Shown here one piece after another: positions 45,110 to 52,667 of a stretch of DNA of 64,000 nucleotides; the first letter of the stretch is position 1, and every line of letters begins with the position of its first letter. This DNA is from HK1 sp965220535 (lineage in GTDB: Bacteria; Pseudomonadota; Gammaproteobacteria; HK1), in contig OZ244833.1 of NCBI GenBank assembly GCA_965220535.1, positions 3,906,001 through 3,970,000 on the forward strand. Reading direction: 5' to 3'. The translations under genes were made by a program, and so were the position numbers. The notes beneath the pieces were generated by a model. It had not been told where the DNA came from. It saw only the letters and a program-made list of their open reading frames with translations, and did no database searches.

Positions 45110-45362
45110 TGCGATACGATCGAAGTCGTCCCGCTGGGCAACGAGCCGGTTTTTGCCGGGGCCGATGGGCGGGATCGTCGGCAAGATTTTATCGGCGGCT
45201 TTCGGCTACCGGGCAGGGTGTCAGGTGGCGTCGGTCGAAAGCGGCATGGCCGTCGATATCGAAGTCGATATCGCCGGTATCCACTTTGCCGGTAGGCTAT
45301 CGAAAGCCGCTTTTTCGACCCCGGTGGCAAACGAATGCGCACCGCGATCGCGATGAGATAGG
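45110..45362 (+). pseudogene. Displaced, diverged tail of oxidase 2
   Basis: GTCCCGCTGGGCAACGAGCC, GGCGGCTTTCGG-TACCGG and GGCATGGCCGTCGATATCG-type blocks align with 43830-44074, including ATGCGC-C-GCGATGAGATAGGT over the stop. Frame is not kept. The aminotransferase starts 10 bp later, so the undisturbed order was oxidase 2 then aminotransferase. Confidence 0.82.
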
Positions 45363-45371
45363 TCTCGACCC

Positions 45372-46694
45372 ATGTCCCACGTCTTCCCGCGCGATATGAA
45401 AGCCGATTACCCCGTCGCCGTCGCCGGCGAGGGATGCTATATCGTCGACTCCGCCGGCAAGCGATACCTAGACGGCTCCGGCGGGGCGGCGGTCTCCTGC
45501 CTCGGGCACGGACACCCGGCGATCATCGAGGCCATCGACACCCAGCTGCGCAAACTGGCCTTTGCCCATACCGGCTTTTTCAGCTCGGAGCCGGCGGAGG
45601 CCCTCGCCACCCTCCTTGCGGACTCGGCACCCGACGATATCGAGCACGTCTATTTCGTATCCGGCGGTTCGGAGGCCGTCGAAGCGGCGCTGAAACTGGC
45701 GCGCCAGTATTTCGTCGAACGCGGGATGCCCACGCGGCGCCATGTCATCGCCCGACGACAGAGCTACCACGGCAACACCCTCGGCGCACTGGCCGCAGGC
45801 GGCAACGAATGGCGGCGCCAAGCCTTCGCCCCGCTTCTGATCGAGACCACCCATATCGCCCCCTGCTATGCCTATCGCGACCGGCAGCCGGGAGAAAGCG
45901 AGGCCGACTACGGCCGGCGAGTCGCCGACGAACTGGAATCCGAGATCCAGCGTTTGGGCGCGGATAGCGTGATGGCCTTCGTTGCCGAGCCGGTCGTCGG
46001 CGCGACCCTCGGCGCAGTACCGGCGGTGCCCGGCTACTTCACCCGTATTCGCGAAATCTGCGATCGCTACGGCGTTCTCCTCATCCTCGACGAAGTGATG
46101 TGCGGCATGGGCCGAACCGGTCACCTCTTCGCCTGCGAAGCCGACGCAGTACGCCCCGATATCATCACCATCGCCAAAGGCCTCGGCGCCGGATACCAGC
46201 CGATCGGCGCAATGCTGTGCAGTTCGCATATCTACAAGACCATCGAAGCCGGCAGCGGCTTCTTCCAGCACGGCCATACCTACCTAGGACACCCGACCGC
46301 CTGCGCCGCCGCGCATGCCGTGGTGAAAACCCTCTTGGACGAACAACTGATCGGCCGCGTGAAGGATTTGGGCGGCAAGACGATGGCAGCGCTGCACGAT
46401 TCCTTCGCCGACCACCCCCATATCGGCGATATCCGAGGCCGAGGCCTCTTCCTCGGCATGGAGTTCGTCGCCGACCGCGAGACCAAAACCCCTTTCCCCC
46501 CCGAAGAGGCTCGCCACAAACGCTTCAAAGCCGCCGCCTTCGAAGCCGGACTGATCTGCTACCCGATGGGCGGCACCGTCGACGGCCGCCACGGCGATCA
46601 CGTGCTGCTCGCCCCTCCCTTCATCATGTCGGATTCACAGATCGACGAACTCTGCGACAAACTCCGAACGGCAGCCACCGCCGCGCTGGGCTAG
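45372..46694 (+). CDS. Class III pyridoxal-phosphate aminotransferase
   Basis: The 440-aa protein starts MSHVFPRDMKADYPVAVAGE and has the subgroup II fold: SGGSEAVEAALKLARQYF near 97-114 (PLP phosphate loop), RQSYHGNTLGAL, LLILDEVMCGMGRTGHLFA with the cofactor Asp, and the Schiff-base lysine K269 in IAKGLGAGYQPIGA. Class III enzymes use omega-amino acids, diamines or taurine-like amines as donors. It probably formed one operon with the two oxidases. No damage is visible; the tandem array begins just downstream. Confidence 0.9.
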   Translation: MSHVFPRDMKADYPVAVAGEGCYIVDSAGKRYLDGSGGAAVSCLGHGHPAIIEAIDTQLRKLAFAHTGFFSSEPAEALATLLADSAPDDIEHVYFVSGGSEAVEAALKLARQYFVERGMPTRRHVIARRQSYHGNTLGALAAGGNEWRRQAFAPLLIETTHIAPCYAYRDRQPGESEADYGRRVADELESEIQRLGADSVMAFVAEPVVGATLGAVPAVPGYFTRIREICDRYGVLLILDEVMCGMGRTGHLFACEADAVRPDIITIAKGLGAGYQPIGAMLCSSHIYKTIEAGSGFFQHGHTYLGHPTACAAAHAVVKTLLDEQLIGRVKDLGGKTMAALHDSFADHPHIGDIRGRGLFLGMEFVADRETKTPFPPEEARHKRFKAAAFEAGLICYPMGGTVDGRHGDHVLLAPPFIMSDSQIDELCDKLRTAATAALG

Positions 46695-46739
46695 CCCTGC
46701 CGATGCCCGGCTACGCGAGCACCGAAGCCGAATGACCGG

Positions 46740-48170
46740 ATATCGATGAGCGAGCACCACTTGATACCGCTTTTTTCAAGGTCCCTTCGGCGTTGCCCAC
46801 GAGAGCATCGACCCTGCGAATTGCGGGTAACGCTTAAATAAGAAATTGGATACGAAACAATGATTTACGAGATCAGACCTCTCTCAATACGGGTAAGACT
46901 TAAATAAGAATCCAGGTCGAGATCGACCGTTGAGGCAAGAGGTAGCGAGGAAGCGCGAGAACCTTGAATCGACACGAAATAGGGTAAGGGCCAACCAATC
47001 CCAGCCAAGGGAGCCAATGACAGACGAGGGCATCGAAACCCCGAATAACCGGGCATCGAAGAGCGGAAAAGCCTCCTCGATACCGCATCTTTCGAGGTCA
47101 TTTCGGCACTGTGCATGAGAGGATCGAACCTGCGAATGACAGGTAACGCTTAAATAAGAAATTCATTATGAAACAGAGATTTACGAGGTCAGCCCCCCTC
47201 TCGGTACGGGTAGTGCTTAAATAAGAATCCATGTCGCGTCCGACCACTGAGGCAAGAGGTAGCAAGGAAACTCTAAACCCCTGAGCCGATACGAAAAGGG
47301 GTTAGCCACCGGAATCGCGACGACAGACGGGAACATCAAAACCACGAATGACCAGATATCGATGATCGGAGAAGCCTCCTCGATACCGCATCTTTCGAGG
47401 TCACTTCTGCACTGTGCATGAAGACATCGAACCTGCGAATGACAGGTAACGCTTAAATAAGAAATCCATTATGAAACAGTGATTTACGAGGTCAGCCCCC
47501 TCTTGGAACGGGTAGCGCTTAAATAAGAATCCAGGTCGCGACTGACCGCTGCGGCAAGATGTAGCGAGGGAGCTCTAAACCCCCGAGCCGACACGAAAAG
47601 GGGTTAGGGGCTCAAACCTGGCCATGGGAACGAGACGACAGACGGGAACATTGAAGCCACGAATGACCGGATATCGATGAGCGGAAAAGCCTTCTCGATA
47701 CCGCATCTTTCGAGGTCACTTCGGAACTGTGCATGAAGGCATCGAACCTGCGAATGACAGGTAACGCTTAAATAAGAAATCCATTATGAAACAGCGATTT
47801 ACGATGTCAGCTCCCCTCTCGGAATGGGTAGCGCTTAAATAAGAATCCAAGTCGCGACTGACCGCCAAGGCAAGAGATGGCGAGGAAGATCTAAACCCCC
47901 GAGCCGACACGAAAAGGGGTTAGGGGGCTCCAAGCCTAGCCACCGGAACCGCGGATAGCAGACGGGAACATCAAAGCCACGAATGACCGGATATCGATGA
48001 GCGGAGAAGCCTCCTCAATACCGCATTTTTCGAGGTCACTTCGATGCTGCAGATGAAGACATCGAACCTGCGAATGACAGGTAACGCTTAAATAAGAAAT
48101 TCATTATGAAACAGCGATTTACGAGGTCAGCTCCCCTCTCGGAACGGGTAGCGCTTAAATAAGAATTTCA
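46740..48170 (+). repeat. Tandem array of ~310-bp units carrying hairpin plus GCTTAAATAAGAA modules
   Basis: The motif CGCTTAAATAAGAAA recurs at about 46831, 47147, 47450, 47765 and 48085 (spacing 303-320 bp). Each unit holds a second, GCTTAAATAAGAAT, about 65 bp later (about 46890, 47215, 47518, 47833, 48150). The first motif is preceded in four units by the hairpin ACCTGCGAATGACAGGT; the oldest-looking unit has ACCC and GGGT arms instead, a paired change that keeps the stem. The second motif is preceded by CCC-TCTCGG-ACGGGT-type inverted bases. The rest of the unit (CTAAACCCC-GAGCC, AAAAGGGGTTAG) is also conserved. No unit has an open frame. Confidence 0.88.
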
Positions 48171-48475
48171 TGTCGTGGCCGGTGGTTTTGAAAGCGGCTG
48201 GCTTCGCATGCAGATCACTACTCAAGCGTGCCATACCCATCCGGAAGGTCGGGTACCATTTATGGGCTGCGTTAGGTGCCATACCTTCCGTACAAGTGCG
48301 CCGAGCAGGAATTACGAGACTTTCAGGAGCCCCAGCGAAGATCGAGAAAATGGATGATCGCCTTTTGGAGCGAGTTTCGGATGCCGGGATTGGCCGGTGT
48401 CGACCACATCGAGAAGCGAGATCGGTAGATTTGGAGCAGCACGAGCGATATCGTGCACCCGCAAAGAGTGATCAG
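48171..48475. other. 305-bp segment between the array and the HsdM stump
   Basis: A plus-strand frame begins ATG 48170 inside the last array motif and runs into the HsdM fragment, but its composition and residues before 48476 match no family, so I do not call it coding. It would be the leader of the downstream genes. Confidence 0.35.
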
Positions 48476-48634
48476 GTGAATACAAGAGGTCGATTGAAAG
48501 AGAGCCTATGGGAGGCGGCAAATATCCTGCGAGCCTCGGCCATCGACCGCACCGACTGGAAGAGCTATACCCTCCCATTGGTCTTCTTCAGGCGAATCAG
48601 CGACGTTTGGGACGAAGGAGGGCAGTTGAGATGA
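48476..48634 (+). pseudogene. N-terminal stump of a type I restriction methyltransferase (HsdM)
   Basis: From GTG 48476 the frame gives RLKESLWEAANILRASAIDR-TDWKSYTLPLVFFRRISDVWDE, the N-terminal helical domain of HsdM (usual form LWxAADxLRxxxDxxxYKxxIL-PLLFLKRLSDVWDE). After 52 residues it stops at a TGA overlapping the ATG of the AlbA gene (ATGA). The methyltransferase core is absent. The overlap means that translation of the AlbA gene may be coupled to this stump. Confidence 0.75.
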
Positions 48635-50037
48635 ACACCGCTCCCGAGCAGATCGACAGGTGGCGAGCCGTGCCGTCCGAGTATCAGCGCTTGGAGTTCA
48701 AAGCCGCCAAGACGCAGTTAGACAGTGAGAGTATTTACGAATACAGCGTCGCGTTGGCGAATGAAGGTGGCGGCTATCTTCTATTGGGTATCGAGGACAA
48801 GCCGATCCCGCGACCCGTAGTCGGAACGGCTGCGTTCAATAATCCAGCCGGGATGGAAGAGAAAATATTCAAAGCCATCGGTTTCCGAGTCGAAATCGAA
48901 GAAGTCGCACACCCCGGCGGGCGTGTCCTCGTTTTCCATATTCCAAGTCGTCCGCGTGGAACGGCCTATCACCTCGAGGGCAGGTATTTGATGCGCTCGG
49001 GTGCGAGTCTTGTTCCGATGAGCGAAGACCATCTGCGCAGGATATTCGCCGAAGGCGGGCCTGATTGGCTGGAAGAGCACTGCAAGCAAGCGTTGTCTGC
49101 GCAAGATGTGGTCGAGCTTCTGGATACGCAGACCTTCTTTGAATTGCTGGACATGCCTTATCCATCCAATCGCAAAGGCGTCGTCGAGCGCTTGGTGAGG
49201 GAGAAGCTGGTCGATCAGACAGCGGAAGGTTATTCGATCCGCCGAATAGGCGCTTTGCTGCTTGCCAAACGATTGGAAGATTTTTCCTTTGAAATACAAG
49301 GAAAAGCGCCTAGAGTCGTCGTGTACTCCGGGACTTCCAAGATCAGTACCAAGCTGGACCAGATCGGTAGTATGGGCTATGCCGTTGGATTCCAAAGGCT
49401 CGTGCACTTTGTTATGGGACAACTTCCGCAAAGCGAGGTTATCGAAAACGCACTCCGTAGGAAAATCAAGTTAGTACCGGAAGTCGCTATTCGCGAACTG
49501 GTCGCCAATGCTCTGATTCATCAAGACTTTACCCTGACAGGCATGAGGGTCATGATCGAGATCTATACCGACCGTGTCGAGATATCCAGCCCTGGCGACC
49601 CTCTCGTGCCTTTGGAGCGTTTTATCGACGGCTACCATTCGCGAAACCGACGGCTGACGAATATCATGCGACGTTTCTCTATATGCGAAGAACAGAGCAG
49701 TGGCATTGACAAGGTCATCGGTGCAGTGGAGAAGTCCGATCTACCGGCACCGGACTTTCGCGCCGCCTATCGGCGCACGAATGCCGTCCTCTATGGCCCT
49801 AAACCCTTTGACGAGATGGACCGTAACGCACGAATGCGAGCCTGCTATCAGCACTGTGTATTACAGTACATCGACGGACAGCAGATGACGAATCAATCTT
49901 TGCGAACACGGTTCGGCTTGCCCGAATGCAAGAACACGATCGTATCGCAAGTTATCAGATACGCGCTTGAAACCGGTATCATCAAGCCGATAGGAGAATC
50001 CAGAAGGTATGCGCGCTACCTGCCATTTTGGGCCTGA
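48631..50037 (+). CDS. AlbA/Schlafen-domain ATP-binding protein with HATPase and winged-helix tail
   Basis: ATG 48631 gives 468 aa starting MNTAPEQIDRWRAVPSEYQR. The AlbA_2 domain spans about 12-130 (LEFKAAKTQLDSESIYEYSV, ALANEGGGYLLLGIEDKPIP). An HATPase_c_4 segment VAIRELVANALIHQDFT lies near 285-301 with VEISSPGDPLV after it. The end (TNQSLRTRFGLPECKNTIVS) is a winged helix. Proteins of this layout are frequent next to type I restriction genes, which fits the HsdM stump fused upstream. It appears intact and is bracketed by inverted GCTTAAATAAGAAT modules. Confidence 0.82.
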   Translation: MNTAPEQIDRWRAVPSEYQRLEFKAAKTQLDSESIYEYSVALANEGGGYLLLGIEDKPIPRPVVGTAAFNNPAGMEEKIFKAIGFRVEIEEVAHPGGRVLVFHIPSRPRGTAYHLEGRYLMRSGASLVPMSEDHLRRIFAEGGPDWLEEHCKQALSAQDVVELLDTQTFFELLDMPYPSNRKGVVERLVREKLVDQTAEGYSIRRIGALLLAKRLEDFSFEIQGKAPRVVVYSGTSKISTKLDQIGSMGYAVGFQRLVHFVMGQLPQSEVIENALRRKIKLVPEVAIRELVANALIHQDFTLTGMRVMIEIYTDRVEISSPGDPLVPLERFIDGYHSRNRRLTNIMRRFSICEEQSSGIDKVIGAVEKSDLPAPDFRAAYRRTNAVLYGPKPFDEMDRNARMRACYQHCVLQYIDGQQMTNQSLRTRFGLPECKNTIVSQVIRYALETGIIKPIGESRRYARYLPFWA

Positions 50038-50220
50038 TTCTTATTTAAGAGACACCCCTTGCCGAGGGTGTCTTGACGCAATAAGTGATTGATTTCACTT
50101 GACATTCTTATCTAAGCCCATTTAAGAGATACTCGCTCCGAAAGGCGGTATGACGCCGTAAACGATTGATTTTTATGGATATTCTTATCTAAGCCCATTT
50201 AAGAGCCATTTGAAAATCCG
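50038..50220 (-). repeat. Inverted copies of the hairpin/CTTAAATAAGAAT module downstream of the AlbA gene
   Basis: On the minus strand, the hairpin AGACACCC...GGGTGTCT (50050-50073) is followed by CTCTTAAATAAGAATC (50036-50050), the same hairpin-then-motif order as in the array but reversed. Two further related copies, CTCTTAAATGGGCTTAGATAAGAAT-type, occur at about 50104-50130 and 50180-50206. The hairpin at 50050 could also end transcription of the AlbA gene. Confidence 0.7.
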
Positions 50221-50356
50221 CCCCGCCGATTTATTGAAAAACGTTCACCGGAGCGCAGGCGGGAAATAAGCGCAAACCCTCGCAAAAATCGCTTGATTCA
50301 TATCTTTGTGGGCCAACGGTTCCATTCATTGCAGTCGCGCGTTGCCATTGGCGGGG

Positions 50357-51112
50357 CTAGCCCAGTGCTGGGTCGGTGATGACCAAGTCGTATTTCTTGT
50401 CGAGACGTCCTCCGGGGTGGATGGTGCGTCGGCCGGAGCCGAAATTGACCTTGGGTAGATCGAGGTGTTTCAGCCACGAATGATTGGTTCGCTCGGCGGT
50501 ATGCATGAATAGCCGCTTGGCTTTGACCGACGAGCGGCGTTCGAGGAGATGTTGAACGACAGGCGGGCGCAAAGCGGTCAGCGATTCCATTACTTGGAAG
50601 GCCTCTTCGTAGGATTGTCGCCTCGGCACGAGGTGCATCATCTCGAAAATCGCCTGTTCGAGGGTCGCGACCTCGAGGTCGACTCCGTTGACTTCGAGTG
50701 TGGATGTGGTCTTTTCGGTGCTAGTGAGGAAGCCGTTCGTCACGAGTGTGATCGGTCTGCTCCAAGGGTAGGTTCTGAACCAAGCTGGCAATTTCGTGCC
50801 GGGGCTTCCGAACAGGACGACCTCGCGGGCTCCGAAGGATATGTAGTGGGCGTAGCCGCGCAGCTCGATGGCGGTGACCCCGCCGGGGTGGGCGGGGAGG
50901 GCGAGCTGCGTTTGCAGGGCGTGGACCGCATCGACCCAGTCGACTGTCGTACCGGCCCGCTTATAGGCACCGCGCCCTAAGCGTTCCAGCCAGCCCGATC
51001 GGACGTATTTGTCTGCAAGCCGGCGGTCGACGCCAAGGCTGTTCAGCCAACGCAGTGTGGCGATCTTGCCGGATGGCCACTGCTGCAACAAGCGGTTTAT
51101 TTTCGAGACCAT
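50357..51112 (-). CDS. AbiEi-family type IV antitoxin, orphan
   Basis: ATG 51112 (MVSKINRLLQQWPSGKIATL) starts a 251-aa protein with the N-terminal wHTH WLNSLGVDRRLADKYVRSGW-LERLGRGAYKR (about 19-50) and the AbiEi C-terminal domain (AIELRGYAHYISFG, VNGVDLEVATLEQAIFEMMH). AbiEi represses its operon and neutralises the nucleotidyltransferase toxin AbiEii, whose gene normally follows. Downstream (50356 and below) only the module repeats are found, so the toxin is absent. It might act as an anti-toxin against incoming AbiE systems or be a relic. Confidence 0.78.
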   Translation of the reverse strand: MVSKINRLLQQWPSGKIATLRWLNSLGVDRRLADKYVRSGWLERLGRGAYKRAGTTVDWVDAVHALQTQLALPAHPGGVTAIELRGYAHYISFGAREVVLFGSPGTKLPAWFRTYPWSRPITLVTNGFLTSTEKTTSTLEVNGVDLEVATLEQAIFEMMHLVPRRQSYEEAFQVMESLTALRPPVVQHLLERRSSVKAKRLFMHTAERTNHSWLKHLDLPKVNFGSGRRTIHPGGRLDKKYDLVITDPALG

Positions 51113-51700
51113 TTGACACCTGAAAGGCGACCAAAGCGCCAATAAGTGAACTACGTGGAGAGATTAGCATACAGTTTATGGAAATGCGAGATAGTCATCT
51201 ATGAAGCGACAATTTGGAATTGATATGAACCGAAGGATCGCTAAGCGGCGAGGGTTCACCTTCGGGTACTTGCTGGCTGAAGTCGTCGCCTGATCCGAGT
51301 TCGGCATCGATCCGGCGGCTTGGGCTTGGAGTTCCTCCGACGCGCTCGGAAATGGGCTGATGGGATCGGACGAGCCGGCCGGCCTCGATTTTCGGCTCCG
51401 CTCGATCCTCGTTCATCGGAGCTCCCGAAGTGGGTGTGCTGCACGAGGGGGATATTTGTCACTGTGTTCCGGGTCTGCGATTCGGGGGGCTGCCGGCGAG
51501 CCCCGTAGGTTTGAGCCTATCGATCTCGGCTTTCGATACCGCTCGGTTATGGCCCGTTGGGGTTTGGCCGCGCACTGCTCCGGGCACCACGTATCGGGCA
51601 TACTGTGATACATATCATCGGAATATAATGTTTATAATCCAAGCATTTTTATCACTTTCTGATATATTAAGAAATCTATATGTCAACGAGGAATCCATCA
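51113..51700. other. 588-bp divergent region between two AbiEi genes
   Basis: It holds both promoters. The last ~100 bp before 51701 are strongly AT-rich (TATCATCGGAATATAATG, TATATTAAG) and likely include the promoter of the plus-strand AbiEi gene. Frames in the GC-rich middle part show no recognisable protein. Confidence 0.4.
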
Positions 51701-52345
51701 ATGTCAGAAGCATTGGAAGCGAATATATCAGTTGTGAAACCCCGATCTCAGGGTGATCTGGCCCAAAGGCTGCTCGAGAAGCGAGGGATCATGCGCTCGG
51801 TCGAACTGCGCAAAGCCGGAGTGACCGGAGCGACGGTGAGTCGTATGGAGCGGGCCGGCAAGGTCATCCGCCTCTCGCGGGGCATCTATCAGCTGCAAGA
51901 TGCCGAGTGGGACTCGAACCACGACATTGCGGAGGCTGCGAAGCGGGTGCCCAAAGGGGTCGTGTGTCTCGTCTCCGCGCTGGCATTCCACGGTCTTACG
52001 GATCAGCTGCCTCAGAGGGTTTGGATGGCGATCGGGAACAAGGATTGGGCACCGCGGAACGGTGCGGGCATTCGTATCAAGCGGTTCACTGACGCTCTGC
52101 TGCACGCGGATGTCGAGACGGTTGTGATCGAAGGCGTGCCCGTCAAGGTATTCGGCGTATCCAAAACGGTAGTGGATTGCTTCCGGCATCGTCGCAAGGT
52201 GGGTCTGTCCATTGCGATCGAGGGGCTTCGAGAATCGCTGAGTCAGCGTAAAACGACCCCTGCGGAAATCGCCCGTCAGGCCATAAAGGGCAGGGCGTGG
52301 ACAGTCATACGGCCTTATCTCGAGGCACTGACTTTCAATGGCTAG
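51701..52345 (+). CDS. abiEi: AbiEi-family type IV antitoxin with truncated partner
   Basis: ATG 51701 follows CGAGGAATCC; the 214-aa protein has the wHTH GIMRSVELRKAGVTGATVSR-MERAGKVIRLSRGIYQL (about 30-66) and AbiEi core (VPKGVVCLVSALAFHGLTDQ, VFGVSKTVVDCFRHRRKVGL). Its stop overlaps the ATG of the AbiEii remnant (ATGGCTAG), the classic coupled arrangement. It is unrelated at close range to the AbiEi at 50357. It appears intact although its toxin has been reduced to a stump. Confidence 0.85.
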   Translation: MSEALEANISVVKPRSQGDLAQRLLEKRGIMRSVELRKAGVTGATVSRMERAGKVIRLSRGIYQLQDAEWDSNHDIAEAAKRVPKGVVCLVSALAFHGLTDQLPQRVWMAIGNKDWAPRNGAGIRIKRFTDALLHADVETVVIEGVPVKVFGVSKTVVDCFRHRRKVGLSIAIEGLRESLSQRKTTPAEIARQAIKGRAWTVIRPYLEALTFNG

Positions 52346-52462
52346 GAAGGTCAAGGACGTCGGTGCCTCCGTTCGAGGCGCTTGCGAAAGCACTCTCGAG
52401 AAAGCGGGCAGACCTTCGATCTGATACTTACCCGCTATGCTCGTGAAGACTCTGAACGGTAG
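52338..52462 (+). pseudogene. AbiEii toxin stump
   Basis: ATG 52338 reads MARKVKDVGASVR, the almost invariant AbiEii start. A frameshift near 52378 then leads to RLRKHSRESGQTFDLILTRY-ARED in another frame, matching the usual RLLxLARExGQDFQLLLTRYALE, and a stop at 52460-52462. Everything beyond residue ~40, including the GSxxD nucleotidyltransferase motif, is gone. The toxin is certainly inactive. Confidence 0.8.
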
Positions 52463-52608
52463 TCCTTAGCCTACAAAAGCGTCAAAATGCGTCGAATTGT
52501 CACTAATTAGTCGGCAATTTCGCATAAATCCTAACTAACGATTTCATACTCGCACACACCCGTAGAGAGGCTGTCATCCTGCTTGGGGGGATGGATATGC
52601 TCTCTTAT

Positions 52609-52637
52609 TTGACTGAAACGCATCGATGTTGTATATA
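52609..52637 (+). promoter_or_regulatory. Sigma-70 promoter of the first HTH-GTPase gene
   Basis: TTGACT (52609-52614), a 17-bp spacer and TATATA (52632-52637). The spacer holds the palindrome CATCGATG (52621-52628), also present in the second promoter, a candidate operator for the encoded XRE protein. AAAAGGAG and the start codon follow 31 bp after the -10 box. Confidence 0.7.
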
Positions 52638-52667
52638 AGCGGCGCACAACTACAAAAGGAGTCTTCA

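Noticed and set aside
46740..48170. CRISPR array or tRNA-like array
   Set aside because: Units are ~310 bp, not 30-bp repeats with unique spacers, and whole units are conserved. The complement contains GGTTCGAT-type T-arm-like bases, but no acceptor or anticodon arms can be paired around them.
48170..48475. Protein starting at ATG 48170 inside the last array motif
   Set aside because: The residues before the HsdM segment match no family and the start lies in repeat DNA without a ribosome site.
46740..50220. Retron or diversity-generating element
   Set aside because: No reverse transcriptase frame is present in the window, so the structured repeats cannot be assigned to such elements.
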